A stretch of 64,000 nucleotides of DNA from Kudoa neothunni. Taxonomy: Eukaryota > Cnidaria. The stretch lies in contig OZ199838.1 in NCBI GenBank assembly GCA_964304625.1, positions 15,004,001 to 15,068,000 on the forward strand, given 5' to 3'. Positions 34,540 to 48,129 of this stretch are shown piece by piece. The position numbers and the translations under genes were made by a program. The notes beneath the pieces are model-generated. The model was not told the DNA's origin. It saw only the letters and a program-made list of their open reading frames with translations, and searched no databases. Position 1 is the stretch's first letter. Each line of letters opens with the position of its first letter.

Positions 34540-37500
34540 CGTTGAAGCGACAGCACAAAAGACAGATTCAAAAAAACTGGCACGTTATGCGACTCGCGCA
34601 AAATAATAATTGTTAATAGGCTTAGCCGCCACACACTACTCCCCAGAATTTGGTTAGCAGCTTTAAGCCTGTCTAATGATATCAACTCTTGTCGGCCATC
34701 GATGTCTATAACGAAATTTTTTGGGGATCTCTTCACGACTTGGAAAGGTCCAGAATAAGGTTTTTCAAGGGCCGTTGTGTAGTTTGACTTTTCTTTCGAA
34801 TGATTGGTTGTTGGATTGATATTTTTGTTGATATATTTTTTTTGAGAGTGTTATCAATTGGTGCTCGTCGAGGAGGTTGGGTTTATCCAAGTTAAATTGT
34901 CCAGGAAGTCGAAGATCCTCACCATATAATAATGTAGCGCTAGAGTGATCTAACCCTTCTTTGGAGCAGTGCGGATTCCAAGGAGTATCCATGGTAGCTC
35001 ATCTAACCAGTTGTTGCCAGTTAACTTTGCACGGAGGGACGTTTTGAAGTGTCTATGGAACCTCTCTATTAAACCATTCGCCTGTGGGTGAAATGCCGTG
35101 GTGAGATGTAGTTGGATTCCTAGTAGGTTGCAGACTTGCGTCCAGATGTTAGAGGTGAATTGGGTACCTCTGTCGGAAGTTACATCCGTAGGTATTCCGT
35201 AACGTGAGATCCAACCATGGATGAACGCGAGTGCACAGGTCGTCGCTGATATATCAGCTATTGGAATGATTTTTGGCCATCTAGAATAACGATCTATGAT
35301 GGTGAAGACGTAATTGTAACCTTTGCAGCGAGGTAGTGGACCGACTATACCTAGGTTTATGTGACGAAAACGTTCTGACACTAGTGGGTAGGTTGAGACC
35401 GTAGTTTTCGTGTGTTTATGGAGTTTAGCAGGTTGACAAGGTATGCATGTTTTAGCCCACCAACGAATGTCTTTATTCATGTTAGGCCACACAAATTTTT
35501 CTGAAATGATTTTCAATGTTGATCTAATGGATGGGTGCGACAAGTTGTGGAAACAGTTGAATATGTTTTTTTTCCAATTGTCTGGCACCAGTGGACGCAT
35601 TTTTGGAGTGGATACATCACATAGAATTACCTTGTCGTTATGGTCTGGAATCGTTCTCTCAACAATCTTTAGTGATGTTGTTGTTTTGGCAAATTCTTGA
35701 AGGTTGGAGTCGTTTAATTGGTCGACCGCAAATTGGATCATGTCAAAATCGTAGTTCGGGGCATTCAGAGTTGCAGTTGAGATGCGAGATAGTGTATCCG
35801 CCACTACATTACACTTCCCGGAAATATGTCGAATGTCTGTAATGAACTCTGAAATAAAAGAGAGATGACGTTGCTGCGTTGCTATCCAGTTGTCGGCCGA
35901 TTTTTTCAACGCCAAGGTAAGAGGTTTGTGATCAGTAAAGGCAACAAATTGGCGCCCCTCTAGGAAATATCTAAAGTGTCGGATGGATGAATATAACGCC
36001 AAAAGCTCCCGATCGAAAGCACTATATTTCCTTTGTGGTGGGTTGAGGGCACGGCTGAAAAATGATAATGGTTGTGGGTAGGTTATCCTCACGGTGTTAG
36101 CCAGGGCTGTCTTAGCTTCAGAAAATGCTGTTGACGATTTTTCATCCCACAGCAGCATTTTGGGTTGGTTTTGCAATTTCGCGTATAATGGGGCGAGTAT
36201 GGTGGCTACACCGGGAATGAATCTGTGGTAGAAGTTTACCATAGCTAAGAATTGTTGTAACTGTTTGATTGTTGAAGGTTTGTTGAGCTGTAGAATATCC
36301 TTCACTTTTGATGGTAAAGGAGCTATGCCGGTTGAGTTGATTTGGTGTCCAAGAAAAGAAATGTCACTTTTGCCAAATTCACATTTTTTAGGGTTATGTT
36401 TCAGACCATGTTCCCTTAATCGCTGTAGGGTGTTTTCTAAGTGCAGAAGATGGCTTTGTGCATCTGTGCTCGCGATGAGGATGTCATCCAGATATACGAA
36501 GACGTATGGAACACCTCTGAAGACCTGATCCATTAGACGTTGGAATGTTTGTGCGGCATTTCGTAGACCAAACGGCACCTTGGTAAACTCATACAAACCG
36601 AACGGTGTAATACCGCGGTTTTGTGTATGTCTTGTGCATGTACAGCGATTTGGTTGTAGCCGCGAATTAAATCAATTTTTGAAAATATGGTACAGCCATG
36701 TAAATTAGATGAGAAATCTTGAATATTAGGAATGAGATAGCGGTCAGGTTGTGTAATGTTATTCAGTTTTCTGTAATCACCGCAAGGTCTCCATTCTCCA
36801 TTTTTCTTAGGAACCATATGCAATGGCGATGCCCACGAGCTGTTTGAAGGTCTAGCGATGCCAAGTTCGATCATTTTTTGGAATTCCTGTTTGACCAACT
36901 TAAGTTTTTCGGGTGATAATCTACGCGATTTGCTGAAAACCGGCGCGCCGTTGGTGGTGATGTGAAGTTCGACATCAAGTGTAGTCTCGTGGGCCATATA
37001 CTCCGGAGAGGTGACGTCTGCGTATTTGCGGAGGAGTTGTTCGACCGATATGTCTAAACAGGAGGATATTGAGAATTGTGAGGGTTTCAAACCGGTCTTG
37101 ATCCAAACTCCATGTTGTTGCTTGCAGATATCAATTTTTTGTTGTTGATGTCTACCAATAGAGAAAACCAATGGAGAAAATCGGATCCAAGAATAGGCTG
37201 TGATGCATCTGCAAGGATAAATCTCCAAGTGAATTCGGTGCCATTGAGTTTAATTTTCATCTCCTTTGAGCCATAAGATCTTATGGTGGTTCCATTTGCA
37301 GCGATTAAAGGATGGTGTCGTGATAGTGTGGCTCGTTGTAGGTTGTTTGGAGGGTAAATGCTGACTTGGGCCCCAGTATCAACAAGGAAATAGGTTTTTG
37401 AGTTGTTGTCAAAGATATACGGAAGGCTACAATAATTGTGTACGAGCGTCATAGCCTTCATTGACGCTCGGACGTTTCGTTTCCCGAGAAGATGCAAGGT

Positions 37501-38181
37501 TTTATACACTTTTGGGCCTTGTGTCCAAATTTTTTATGATACCAGCATATTTCGCTCGTTGATGACTGTGCTCGTTGCCGTTCGATTTTGTTGATACTTT
37601 TTGTTGCCGACAAATTCTTTGGCTAACCATAGAGCGTCCGCCTTTTCAGCTAACTTCCGTGGTTCGTCAAAACTATCGGTTGCCAATTGTGTTCGCAGTT
37701 CCTCCGGCATTTGTTGGAGGAACAAGTGTTTAAATAGGAAACATGTATGATGGTTTCCCATTAGATACAGCATTTCGTCCATTAACACCCGAGGGACGTC
37801 TATCTCCTAAATTGGAGACGTTGAGGAGTTTTGCAGCACGTTCTGACTCGGTAAGTGCGAAGGTGGATAGTAATCGACTTTTTAAAGAGTAGTATTTGTT
37901 TTCGCCGGGAGGGTTAAGTAACAAATCGGTTATCCTGATAGTGGTGTCTTGATCGAGTGAGGCGACAACGTGATGGTATTTAGTATCATCGGTTTTGATG
38001 TTACGAAGGGCGAATTGCGTTTCGATATGTATGAACCAGATAGCAGGTTGCGAGGTCCAAAACGGTGGAAGTTTAATAGATGTTGCACCTATCGATTGTG
38101 TTTCCTCGTTTGGGTTGCTGTTTTTGAACATTTTTTGCGACTCGGGCAAAATAATAATTGTTAATAGGCTTGGCCGCTACA
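34540..38181 (-). mobile_element. Ty3/gypsy LTR element, older, broken
   Basis: A minus-strand gypsy-type element. Parts in order from the right: gag (about 38150-37560) with a CCHC-like knuckle near 37530, aspartic protease with an LVDTGA motif (about 37390-37430), reverse transcriptase with a YLDDI motif (about 36950-36300), RNase H (about 36100-35800), integrase with a zinc-binding start and catalytic core (about 35550-34770), and a short C-terminal end near 34650. A 45-base direct repeat at 34589-34633 and 38137-38181 (three mismatches) marks the LTR starts. The right-hand LTR is reduced to little more than this repeat. It belongs to a different gypsy lineage from 28093-32261, looks older, and has about five breaks. 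Confidence 0.88.
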
Positions 38182-40225
38182 AGCGTATTAATTTATTAAT
38201 TTCCCGTTTAAGCAACAAATCTTTGTTTGCACCGAAACCCCGCCTACGCACAAACAAATGTTGTAATTCGTCTTAAGTACGTTCAAAAGTAGAAAAGAGT
38301 AAACTTTCAAAGTTTCAGTTGTATATAAATACAGAAAATTAGAGTTATATACGAATATCATTGTCATCAGCGCTAATCTGTTTGAAAAAAGTTTACACTA
38401 CAAATTAACCGCTTTATTAGAAAGTAGACAATCCCGTCGTATTTTTGTAGTTAATTTTGTATTTTTTTAAAGTATACTACGAAAATCAAATAGTCTAAAA
38501 AGCCTGTATAAGGAGAAGATTTGTGCGTACACACACGGACTTTACTACTTTATATAGTAGGATAGATATTAATAAAACCAAAATAGAAAAATTTATATTC
38601 TGTAAACTATATTATTCGATAAATAATTTCCGATCGTTGATTAGGTAAATAGATTAACCATAGATAGTCCGGTTATTGCGTTTGTTAATTTGCTCTCAAA
38701 ATGTATACATCTAAAATAACCACTAATTTAAGGTATATTAAAATTATTTTATATTTTGAATCCTAAATACATTTTTATAAGTATCACCTGTTGGAAAAGA
38801 GTTTATAAAAGTCTCTGTATAAGAATATAATTTGCACACACACACGGACACTACTAGTTTATATATATGGATATGATAAAAAACACACTCATTTTAATAT
38901 TATTTGATATTATCAGTAATATTTACGAGGAAATAGATAGAACTGATATGAAGAACGGATTGATACACTTTGTAAAATCCGTCAATTTGTATTTTCATTA
39001 AATAGATAGGATATCTTAGTTTAAGCTAGAATCCACAAGACTCTGATTAAGATTCATTCAATGACATTTTGACTGGAATGTTATTTTTTTCTCTTGACAA
39101 AGGTTAATGATATTAGAAAGGATTATAGTTTGAAGTTTGGTCGTGTTCATATTTACTACTATTCATGTAATTTTTTATTCCCTAATTTACTACGGAATTT
39201 GTACAAAGACACAAACTAATGACGCGGATATTTTTAATCTTAAGTGACGCCCACAATTGCGTAGTGTCCATTTTAACTACTAGCAATTCCTATTAATAAT
39301 TGACTTGTAGAGTGTATTTTCTAAGAATCTATTGTAATCTGTGATTTCTAGCCTATTGTTATTGTCCTCGGGGGCTAATAATAGTTATTTACAATCAAAC
39401 CACACTTAACTTGATATTATTATTATTCGTGTCACTGGCCACTTCCTTTAAAAAAATCCGTTGACTTTATGCAGTATATGTGGGGTTGGACGTTATTTTA
39501 ATGGTTCCAATTTTGGCGCAAATGCTTGTATATATCAGAAGATTAACGTTGTCATAGAAACTAACGATCCATTGGAAATCTATTGCTGAGTATTACTAGA
39601 AATACAAAACAACATGGATATTTTAAGGTTAAAGTTTAATTTTGTGCGTAATAACTTTTTTTGGTTACTGATTGAAAAACACGGGTTGCTTCAAATGTCT
39701 CACAACTGTTAGCGAGATAATTAATATTGTAAGGACGACTTAACATTTTCATCATCCCGACCAACTAAAGAATATTATTGGATGGTTTTAGGTTATTAGA
39801 ATCGGTAGTGTTATCATTTTACAAAGGTTTTATATCGTATTTAATATTGCGATAATCTTGAATTATGATAAGAAATTTGAAGGTTGATTCGGATTGTTTG
39901 CTTTGATAACTAAAAATATTTGTTGGATTTTTGTTCAAAATTTATATTTGATTGAGCAGTATAAAAGAATAAAAAATTCATTAAACCTAATGTTTATTAT
40001 TTGATATTCATAAATAAATTTGCGGTCAAATGAACTAATAAACATCTTTTTATTCACAAATAAGTTTAGCTCGAACCAATCTACTATAAATACCAATAAT
40101 CGATTCAGCCTTAAAATTACGACGTGGGCTTAGAAAATTACAATATCATGACATTATTGTTGATGATAATAATAGAGTAAAATTGTAGATAACGACCACC
40201 AACAACTCACGATAGGATTTATTTT
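38182..40225. other. Long intergenic stretch, integrin upstream region
   Basis: No coding motif is seen. A pair of imperfect direct repeats of about 65 bases lies near 38500-38570 and 38812-38880, each with CTGTATAAG, ACACACACGGAC and a TATATA run followed by GGATA. The rest is AT-rich. The promoter of the integrin gene should lie at the right-hand end, but I cannot place it. Confidence 0.45.
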
Positions 40226-43200
40226 ATGTTTGTTGGGTTTGGAATGTTCAAGTTGATATATTTATCTATCTGCTACATTTTTTGTCTTCAGCGCGCATTT
40301 TCAATAGACAAAACCGGTTTTCTGTTGCAAGATTTTGAATTGACCGGATTAAGCGTTGATAACAATGAGGTTACTGGAACCTCTCTTTTTGGCTATTCGG
40401 TGGCTACATTTGGTGACTAGTATGATAGTTTGTCAGCTAGAATTAATGTCCACACTAACTTTATTATTAATTAGTATATATATTTCGGCACCCTTAGCTA
40501 GAACTTCTCGTTCAGGAACCCAGTTTTCTACAGGAAGGATATACAAATGTTGGTTTTCGCACTTGACGTCACCAACAAATTGTAGTCCTTTGACCGAATT
40601 AGGTATGATTTATTATATAAATTTTTCCAACAACTTATACAATTGTCTTAGATGAATATAGTAATTCAAAACCTTTTGACCTTTTGATGGGTTACACTTT
40701 GTCAAAATATCTGGACGACCGAATTTATGTGATTACACCTTTTAAAATACAAAATTAATAAATTTTTCATCGAAAATAGATTTGTGCTCCCAATGCTTTC
40801 CTAAAGCATGATGATGTATTAACTAACAATTGCATGTTTTTCAACCCTTTAAATGATGGTGTTGAGCTTAATACTGACCTGCACGGTATTTTCGAACTTT
40901 GATATTGTCTCACTTCAACTATTAGTTTCACAAAATGATATTGGTTTATTTATGGATCATGATATTGATAGTGGTTGTTTGGTTGTTGGAAGGTGATCTG
41001 AGTTGATTTTGAATGTTCTAATTAGGTTTTAGCTCAAAAACCTACTCCAATTTTAATTATAGACTGACTTGCGGGACACCACCTGATTATGTCCATAAGA
41101 ATTATGCGAATAGACGAGACACAACTTCGTTTCCTTGTATTGAGTTCTATTATCAGCATTATGAAATACGTTTTCTAGATCACACTGGTGTCGTTGTTTT
41201 TGGAGAAGATACTAATAGTAAATATGTTGGTTAATCTTTGGTTATTATCGAAAACATTTTTAGTTGTGACGGTGGTGTATGTGCTACCAAAAGATGGGAA
41301 TGCAGTGACTATAGTACGATTTATGTCCAAACGTCTACAGCATAATAATTTTTTTATTTAGTATTACGACAGATATACCAAATCTAATCTGCAAGAGATG
41401 ACACATGACCAAAATGGAAACAAATTTGTCACGAATTATGAAGTAAGTGATTACGAATATTTGAGTTGCACATTAAAGCATGTATGTGTGTAGATAAATG
41501 ATGGTTTGGGTAGTCAAATTCTAAAGTACAAATTGTCTGGGTAGATTTTTAATTTTGTGGCTGGTATTATGTTATCTAACTAAAATTTCTTCCGTGTGTC
41601 TATAGCGATGTTGTATTGCTAATAATGACAGCACCTCTCCGATTTTTCGGTCATGGGTCGGTCGTCATATTTAACTATGAGAGTAAAACATTTTTGGATA
41701 AACTTTCTGGTAATGATTATGGCGAAATGTTCGGTTATTCAATATGTTTTGTCCAATATTCGGTTCAAAAAAGTTTTTGTTCTTTTTTGTAATGTAAAAT
41801 TAATCGTTATTAACTAGGGTTGGCAATATTGGCTCCTCATGGCGGAGCTGATAAGATGGGTTACATCTCTATCCGATTGTTTAATGAACGGGGGGAATTT
41901 GAGAGTTATGTAAGACGCAAATTTTGTTGCTTCAGAAATTTAAATGTTTAAGGGAAAAGAACATGATTTAAATCAATACATCGCCAACCTGAATGACGAA
42001 GTCTTTGCCTATAGACTACATCCTGACGTATACGATGTAACGGAACAACAAGGTAATTAATGTATGATAGTTTTGATTAAGAATGAGTCTGTGTAGGAGC
42101 TGCTCACGCCGGTGGATTTTTACTATCTGTCAATTCAAATCCCGGGAAAATTTATAGGTTCACGTATTTTCGAGGCTGTAATAATTTTGTTTTAATTTTG
42201 AACGTTTAGTGAACAGAATGTCAGAGAGATTAATGCCACAGTTTTGCCTGAATATAGTTTGGGAAATGATGAGATAGTTGGATTGAATAAGAGTTCAGAA
42301 TTCTACCAGTAATTTTCCGTGTTATTTTTGAATAAATTTTTTAAACCACAGTATAGCTTTTCTATCGCAGCAAAAATTATATTCGACTCTGAACATAGTA
42401 TTGAGATTGAAAAATTTTTAGCCAAGTCAAGTACACTTTCGCATTAAAAATATTAGTGATTAATATTTATGTTTATTTAGACAATAAATGGGGTGTAGAG
42501 TTAGATCCTCTTAGTCTGCATAACTTTATTAAATTTGATAGCGAAGACTTTGGTCGATTGCTGATAAGGCCGACACGATACATTAAACACTCCGAACATG
42601 ATAATAAATATGAATTTACTGCCATCATTGAAATGAATATAAGAAAAACTATAGATTTAAGCTTAGTGGAAGGTTTTAATTTGAAACTTAAATGTGGTCC
42701 ATTGCGATATTTGAGTAATGCAAATCATTTGGTCACTATTCAAAGATTTACGCTCGAAGCTAATCTAATGGTTAAACTCGATATACTTAAAATCGCGGAT
42801 GTTTCCTCTCATCAACCTCAAGGAGGACGAATGGTTATTAACCCAGGGGATATATTTCAGTAATTTACTGCGATATCCTCCTATTATCGATATCTTTACA
42901 ATTAGCCATGTCGACACACATCGACACACACACATATATGAGTCAGTGGTTGTTGATATAAGTAATAATATAAATGCAATATTGGGCTCAACATTGGTTG
43001 TAAAATATCCCGAGAAAAAGAAACTCTTGGCTTGTCTTACAACTCTTTATGGGGTACGTTATCTTATGCTAGATAATTTCGTGAAGATTCTTCCTTGCTC
43101 AACTTAATGATTAGGAATTGAAGGCTGAAACGGAAATTATTACCGGTAAAAGAGTGTCTAAAATTGGTGTTAATAACATACCACTGGAAGGGGTAATTAT

Positions 43201-44631
43201 TCATTTTCGGTTACATTAGAAACATATTTGGAATTTTCTGCTTAGATGGAGTTTTCGCTAAGATTCAGCCAAGAATATGATGACGAGGAGGGATTTCTAG
43301 CAGTCTCACATGAATGGACGCTTGAGGTCGAACTGTAATTCTTTATTTATAACGGCGTTAACTATAAAAGAACATAGATTGGATGAAGGTGAAGATGCGT
43401 ACTATACACAATCTCATAAATTTACTCCATTTGCGGGAATCGTTGAGTACAAAATTAGTGGGTATTTTATTATATCGATATTCATTATTTTTTGTGCTAC
43501 GGTGTATTTGTGACTTTAAAAATATTTTTTTCTCTATTTCTGTGTTTAAATCTAATGAAGTGGCATTAGGTGAAAGTTTAAAAATTACAACAGATATACA
43601 ATCTTATTCAATTTATCCAATTCATTACATAAATTAAAAAAATATTAATATCATTTTATAGACTTAAAGACAGAGTGTTTTATACACACCCCAACACCTG
43701 GACTGAGCAAATATTTTCAAACTCTTTACTGGTTCGTACCTATTTATTGGGTTGATGGTTAGTTACATTTATTAACCTTACCAGATTAATGTGAAAGGTT
43801 GGCATCATAATTTTCCACTCGTAATAAAAATCACCAAGATTGATGTCCAAAATTTTCAAAATATTAGGATCTTAAGTGTTGACGTATGTACACATCACAT
43901 CGTTATATCTATGAAGTTGTTGGTGTAAATTATTTTAGTGTCAGCGAACAGAGTATTTAAACGACCAAGGAGATAATATGGGTAGCTGTGGTAGTAACAA
44001 CGATGAAACCTGCCTTAACAGTTGTCACTCTTTATTATGTACCACAACCCCTTCAACACTTGTGAAAAACGACTATGTTGCTATTCATTATAAAACTGCT
44101 TTGGAAGTGGTAGGCTACTTGATTGTTAACTTTGTAGCGATTATTTTCTCTTTCTAACAGGCAGAAAATATAACGATTACATTTGAGGCCGACTTGCATA
44201 ATGCTGACAATATTCCAAAGGATGGAACTCCATTTCGAGTAGATTTGTATGATTTATCTATTAATCTGGCATAATCGTAAAGGTGACTTCCACTATTTAC
44301 CCATTATCCACCAAAATAAAAACATATGAGATTGTTATGTGTGTCACCTTTCCAGTAGGTTTCTATATGATTATTGTTTTGATCTTAAAACAGGTATTCA
44401 ATGTTATATTATGCCTTTCTATTTCTACGTCAATTTAGACTGGCATATTAAACAGAATATTAAATAAAATTGGAGGATACATCACCAAGGAGTACGCACT
44501 ATAACTACGTTACAAGTATTACCAGTTGGTCACAATTATTCTCAAGAATTATAATGATTACTACTGCTATCTATATTCTTTTTCTGTCTTCAATACTTAG
44601 TTTTTCGATTTTTTATGAGCAATTTCTGTAA
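40226..44631 (+). CDS. Integrin alpha subunit, many short introns
   Basis: Single-pass adhesion receptor subunit that pairs with an integrin beta. The start MFVGFGMFKLIYLSICYIF is a signal peptide (a second Met at 40244 also suits). Propeller blade 1 spans a 55-base intron at 40420-40474 and reads SLFGYSVATFGDY then IYISAPLARTS and GRIYKC, the FG-GAP pattern. RIY joins ICAPNAF across another short intron, matching the CAP motif of blade 2. Later FG-GAP units are MTAPLRFFGHGSVVIFNYES, LSGNDYGEMFGYSI and LAPHGGADKMGYISI. The stalk has LDPLSLHNFIKFDSEDF, FSLRFSQEYDDEEGF and a cysteine cluster (CLNSCHSLLC) as in calf-2. The last exon gives a membrane helix (IIMITTAIYILFLSSILSFSI) and only FYEQFL before the stop, with no GFFKR motif. 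Exon borders across the middle were not all resolved. Confidence 0.82.
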
Positions 44632-44743
44632 TAATTTTTCTTGTTGAATACATTTTTATTGGATTGAGGGGTTTTATTGAAATTCTTAATGCCGTAAGTA
44701 CTCAGAATATAATTTCCTTATTACTTTATCTCAACTTTTAAGA

Positions 44744-45887
44744 TTAACCTTCTAAATCACATGAAAATTTATACCCTCCAAGTATAATTGGGGTTCAATA
44801 GACCCCACGGTTTTATTCGATAAAATATTTGATCGATTATATATTCAATAATTTCACAAATGACACCACGTAATATTGTGTGCGCGTGCGCAAATGTTAA
44901 AGAAATATTTTAACCACCGGGCAGGGTATGTGTATGTATCACTTTTGAGGTCACATATTTTCTATAAACATAACTCTAAATTCAGTCCACATAACAAAAT
45001 TAATTATTTATTTAATTTGCGCTTTAAGTGGCCAAAAACATAATCCTAGCATAGACTATTGTATAAACAGGTAACATAGATACGCTTAAATGTTCATTAG
45101 AGTGGAATCGACGCGTGAGAAACTCACCTGAATACGCCTTGGTTCACGAATATGGAAAAAATTTCCGAATTATTTTGTATCTCAATATTTTCCACATCAT
45201 CAAAATGTAAAACTCGCATTATTTGGAGAACTTTATGTGTTGGGGGTAAATCACGATATATCTTTCCTTCTTCCTCTAATCCAGTATCTCTTTAACCGGT
45301 TCTCAATTATCCCCGTGAATTCCCATCAGAAATAAACAGCTTACGAACTCATCCAATTCGATCCATTTATCACCAAAAATTTTTCCACCGATGAACTGAA
45401 CTGGATATTTAAACATAATCTCATGCATAACAGAATTAGATATTATTCTGAAAATATCAACTGTGTTTGTAACAAAAACGAAGAACCACTAGGATGACTA
45501 CTGACTACTCATAATATTTACAACACATGTTCTAGATGCCAATGGCGGGCCCGTTGAACGTAACATTCCGTACCTATTCATTAATGAGTTAAATTGTATA
45601 TTTGTATCAATATTAAATTTTTCTTAGGATAAATAATCATGAAATGAAGTAAATGAATCTAAGACTCGGTATCAGTAATTATTATCAAGATCACTTGATC
45701 ACGTCAACGAAATTAATTATGGTGCACGCGCAATATAGATTAACATATGATATTCATGCAATAAAAGTATATTTACTCGATAGAATTTTCTAAAAGTTAC
45801 CCCAAACATTTAAATCAATATTTTGGATAATCAGATGGAAAAGAAAATGTGGGATCCAAAAGACCCCAATTATATTTAAAGGGTTAA
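44744..45887. mobile_element. Non-autonomous piggyBac element (copy 1)
   Basis: The left end is TTAACCTTCTAAATCACATG with GGGGTTCAATAGACCCC inside. The right end is GGGATCCAAAAGACCCC followed by an AT-rich run and AAAGGGTTAA (TTAA 45884-45887). It is 1144 bases long with no transposase motif. It starts about 110 bases after the integrin stop codon. Confidence 0.8.
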
Positions 45888-46333
45888 TGCAATTCTTTTT
45901 AAATTATCAATAAAATATATATTCAGTTATTTTTATAACTTTAATCAGAACATTTTTGCTAATTTTTAAAGGGAATTTCTTATTGTAAATTATTTAATAT
46001 TTTTAATAGGCGGTGGCTATTGACACGCTAATGAATTTCTCCAAATTCTTAAATTATTTCAATCTTCACTGTTCATTAATTTTTTAATCATAATTTTTCC
46101 TAAATGGTCTTTAAATTTCCCGTTAAATACTCATCGTTGAATTTTCCACATGGAAATATTGACATTATCAAGGGATATTGGAACGTTAAAGCCTATATAA
46201 AGTTAGATAATGTTAACTATAGAAGTTATAATGCTTGAAGATGAAATTTACTTCAAATTTTCAAGGTTAGTTTGTTAAATTAAATGCGGCCATAGAAACA
46301 CGTTTTACTAAATTAACTACCACGCGACTAAAT

Positions 46334-47912
46334 GGTTAAAGTTCAGTTCCCCCCTTCGGCGCCCGCCGGTTACCCGCCATCGGTACTAATGGGGTTCCGG
46401 CTGTTTACATTTTCCTGAGCATGCTTACTGCAATCTTCACGTACGAAAATTTAGACAACCTAAATTTTGAAGACTTATGTTACTTCAAGGATCATCCTGA
46501 AGATTTAATTATTTTTTTTCAGCAACTTGACTTGCTACCAACATCAATGGTTTGTTCCTGTGGAGGTCAAATGAAACTTTCTCTGTATCAAATTTTAAAG
46601 ATTTTATATTTTTTGGAGCGTGGGAGTGACGGAACAATCTTTCTTAATGAAAGAATGCCGTATCAATTCTTCCGCCACTATTGTGGTTTGGAAAAATTTT
46701 ATACGTGACATTTGTTTGAGTCACTTCATTCGTAACCCAAACAAAGTGGGTGGCCCTGGCGTAAAAGTCCAAATAGACGGAAGTCAAATTTGTAAGAGGA
46801 AGTTTGGGGTTGGTAGAATCCTACAAAACCAAAGTCTGTGGATAGTTGGTGGTGTGGATGAGGATGGAAGGTTTTTTATGGTGGAAACCGAAAAGAGAGA
46901 CACTCCCACTCTTGAAAATATTATTACTACTCATGTTGAGAGGGGATCTGTTATACATACAGATGGATGGCCTGCCTATAGTTCACTCACTGAGCTAGTT
47001 TATAAATACGGTCATAAGACAGTAATTCATGATATTGAGTTTGTCTCGTCTACAGGAGTCCACACCAATCGAATTGAGGGACTGTGGAGCGCTTTTAAGC
47101 GGAAATATCGTTCGGTGACAAATAAAAAAAGGAAATGATCGCTTCCTATATTGCCGAATAGATATTTAAAAGACTCCACAGGAAACGTGTTCTTTCTAAA
47201 CTTTTAGAAGCAATTAAACATATTTATATTTTATTGTAAAAATTTATAATTGTCTTTTTCCAATCGTCAATGCATAAATATCTTTGGTAAATTACGGCAT
47301 TCTTAAGTTTATTTTAATTAGTGTTAACCATTATTTTTTATAATGATTATATATATATATATATATATATTTATCAAATAATGAAAGTTTTCGTATAAAA
47401 TAACAAAATCTTCCGAAAATTAAGCTAAAAGACAGATTGTTTTACATTAACTTGGGCTCATTAGGATACAATTAAAAAGAAATGGCATGATATGTGATTT
47501 TTATCCATATAAAAACTATTAAAAATTATATTAAGATTCAAATATAATGAGTCGACATATTGTTTTAGCTTATACATTTTTTAAAAAATAACAAATAAAA
47601 TCCATAATTAATCCATAATATATATACCATTAAAAATATTCGTTTATATACAATTCTCAAACTTAATAATAAAAACATATATTAACTTATACCATATTAT
47701 ATTGTTATGCACATAAATTGACACCTTATTTTTTAATTTTTTAACATTTAAATAATACATATTATATTTTTTAATTGATATATTTTGTTTAATTGCGTGT
47801 AACTGAAGTAAAATAGATTTTATTGGGTTTATATGTTATGAAACGTGACCCGATTAGTACCGATGGTGGGTAACCGGCGGACGCCGAAGGGGGGAGGAAC
47901 TGAACTTTAACC
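46334..47912 (+). mobile_element. Merlin transposon with 9-base target duplication (copy 1)
   Basis: The inverted ends start GGTTAAAGTTCAGTTCC and continue CTTCGGCGCCCGCCGGTTAC on the left and, as complement, CTTCGGCGTCCGCCGGTTAC on the right, for about 60 bases. The flanks are CGACTAAAT on both sides (46325-46333 and 47913-47921). Length is 1579 bases, with one transposase inside. The MITE at 27213-27890 derives from this family. Confidence 0.93.
46421..47138 (+). pseudogene. Merlin transposase, frame-shifted (copy 1)
   Basis: The N-terminal frame reads MLTAIFTYENLDNLNFEDL and continues to SMVCSCGGQMKLSLYQIL. The second half of the zinc ribbon and the helix that normally follow are largely missing. 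The frame then changes, and the protein resumes as KECRINSSATIVVWKNFIRD, IDGSQICKRKFGVGRILQN (first catalytic Asp), LWIVGGVDEDG, SVIHTDGWPAYSSL (second Asp) and GVHTNRIEGLWSAFKRKYRS. The motif IDET of its relatives is IDGS here. The frame shift and the lost finger argue that it is inactive. Confidence 0.85.
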
Positions 47913-48129
47913 CGACTAAATAATAATGTAAAGTTAATACATGTGCAAGCCGCGCTAGCGGGTGACATATTGGAGATTTCATTCTCCGAAAGTGGCTCGG
48001 TAGCCAGTCCTAGATAATCCAACATGGTTATTATCATAATGAAAAGATAGAAAGTGTTTAGAAATTAAGACCTCATGGCTTAAAATCACTGATGTCTGAC
48101 AAATTAATCTATATGTATATATATATATA

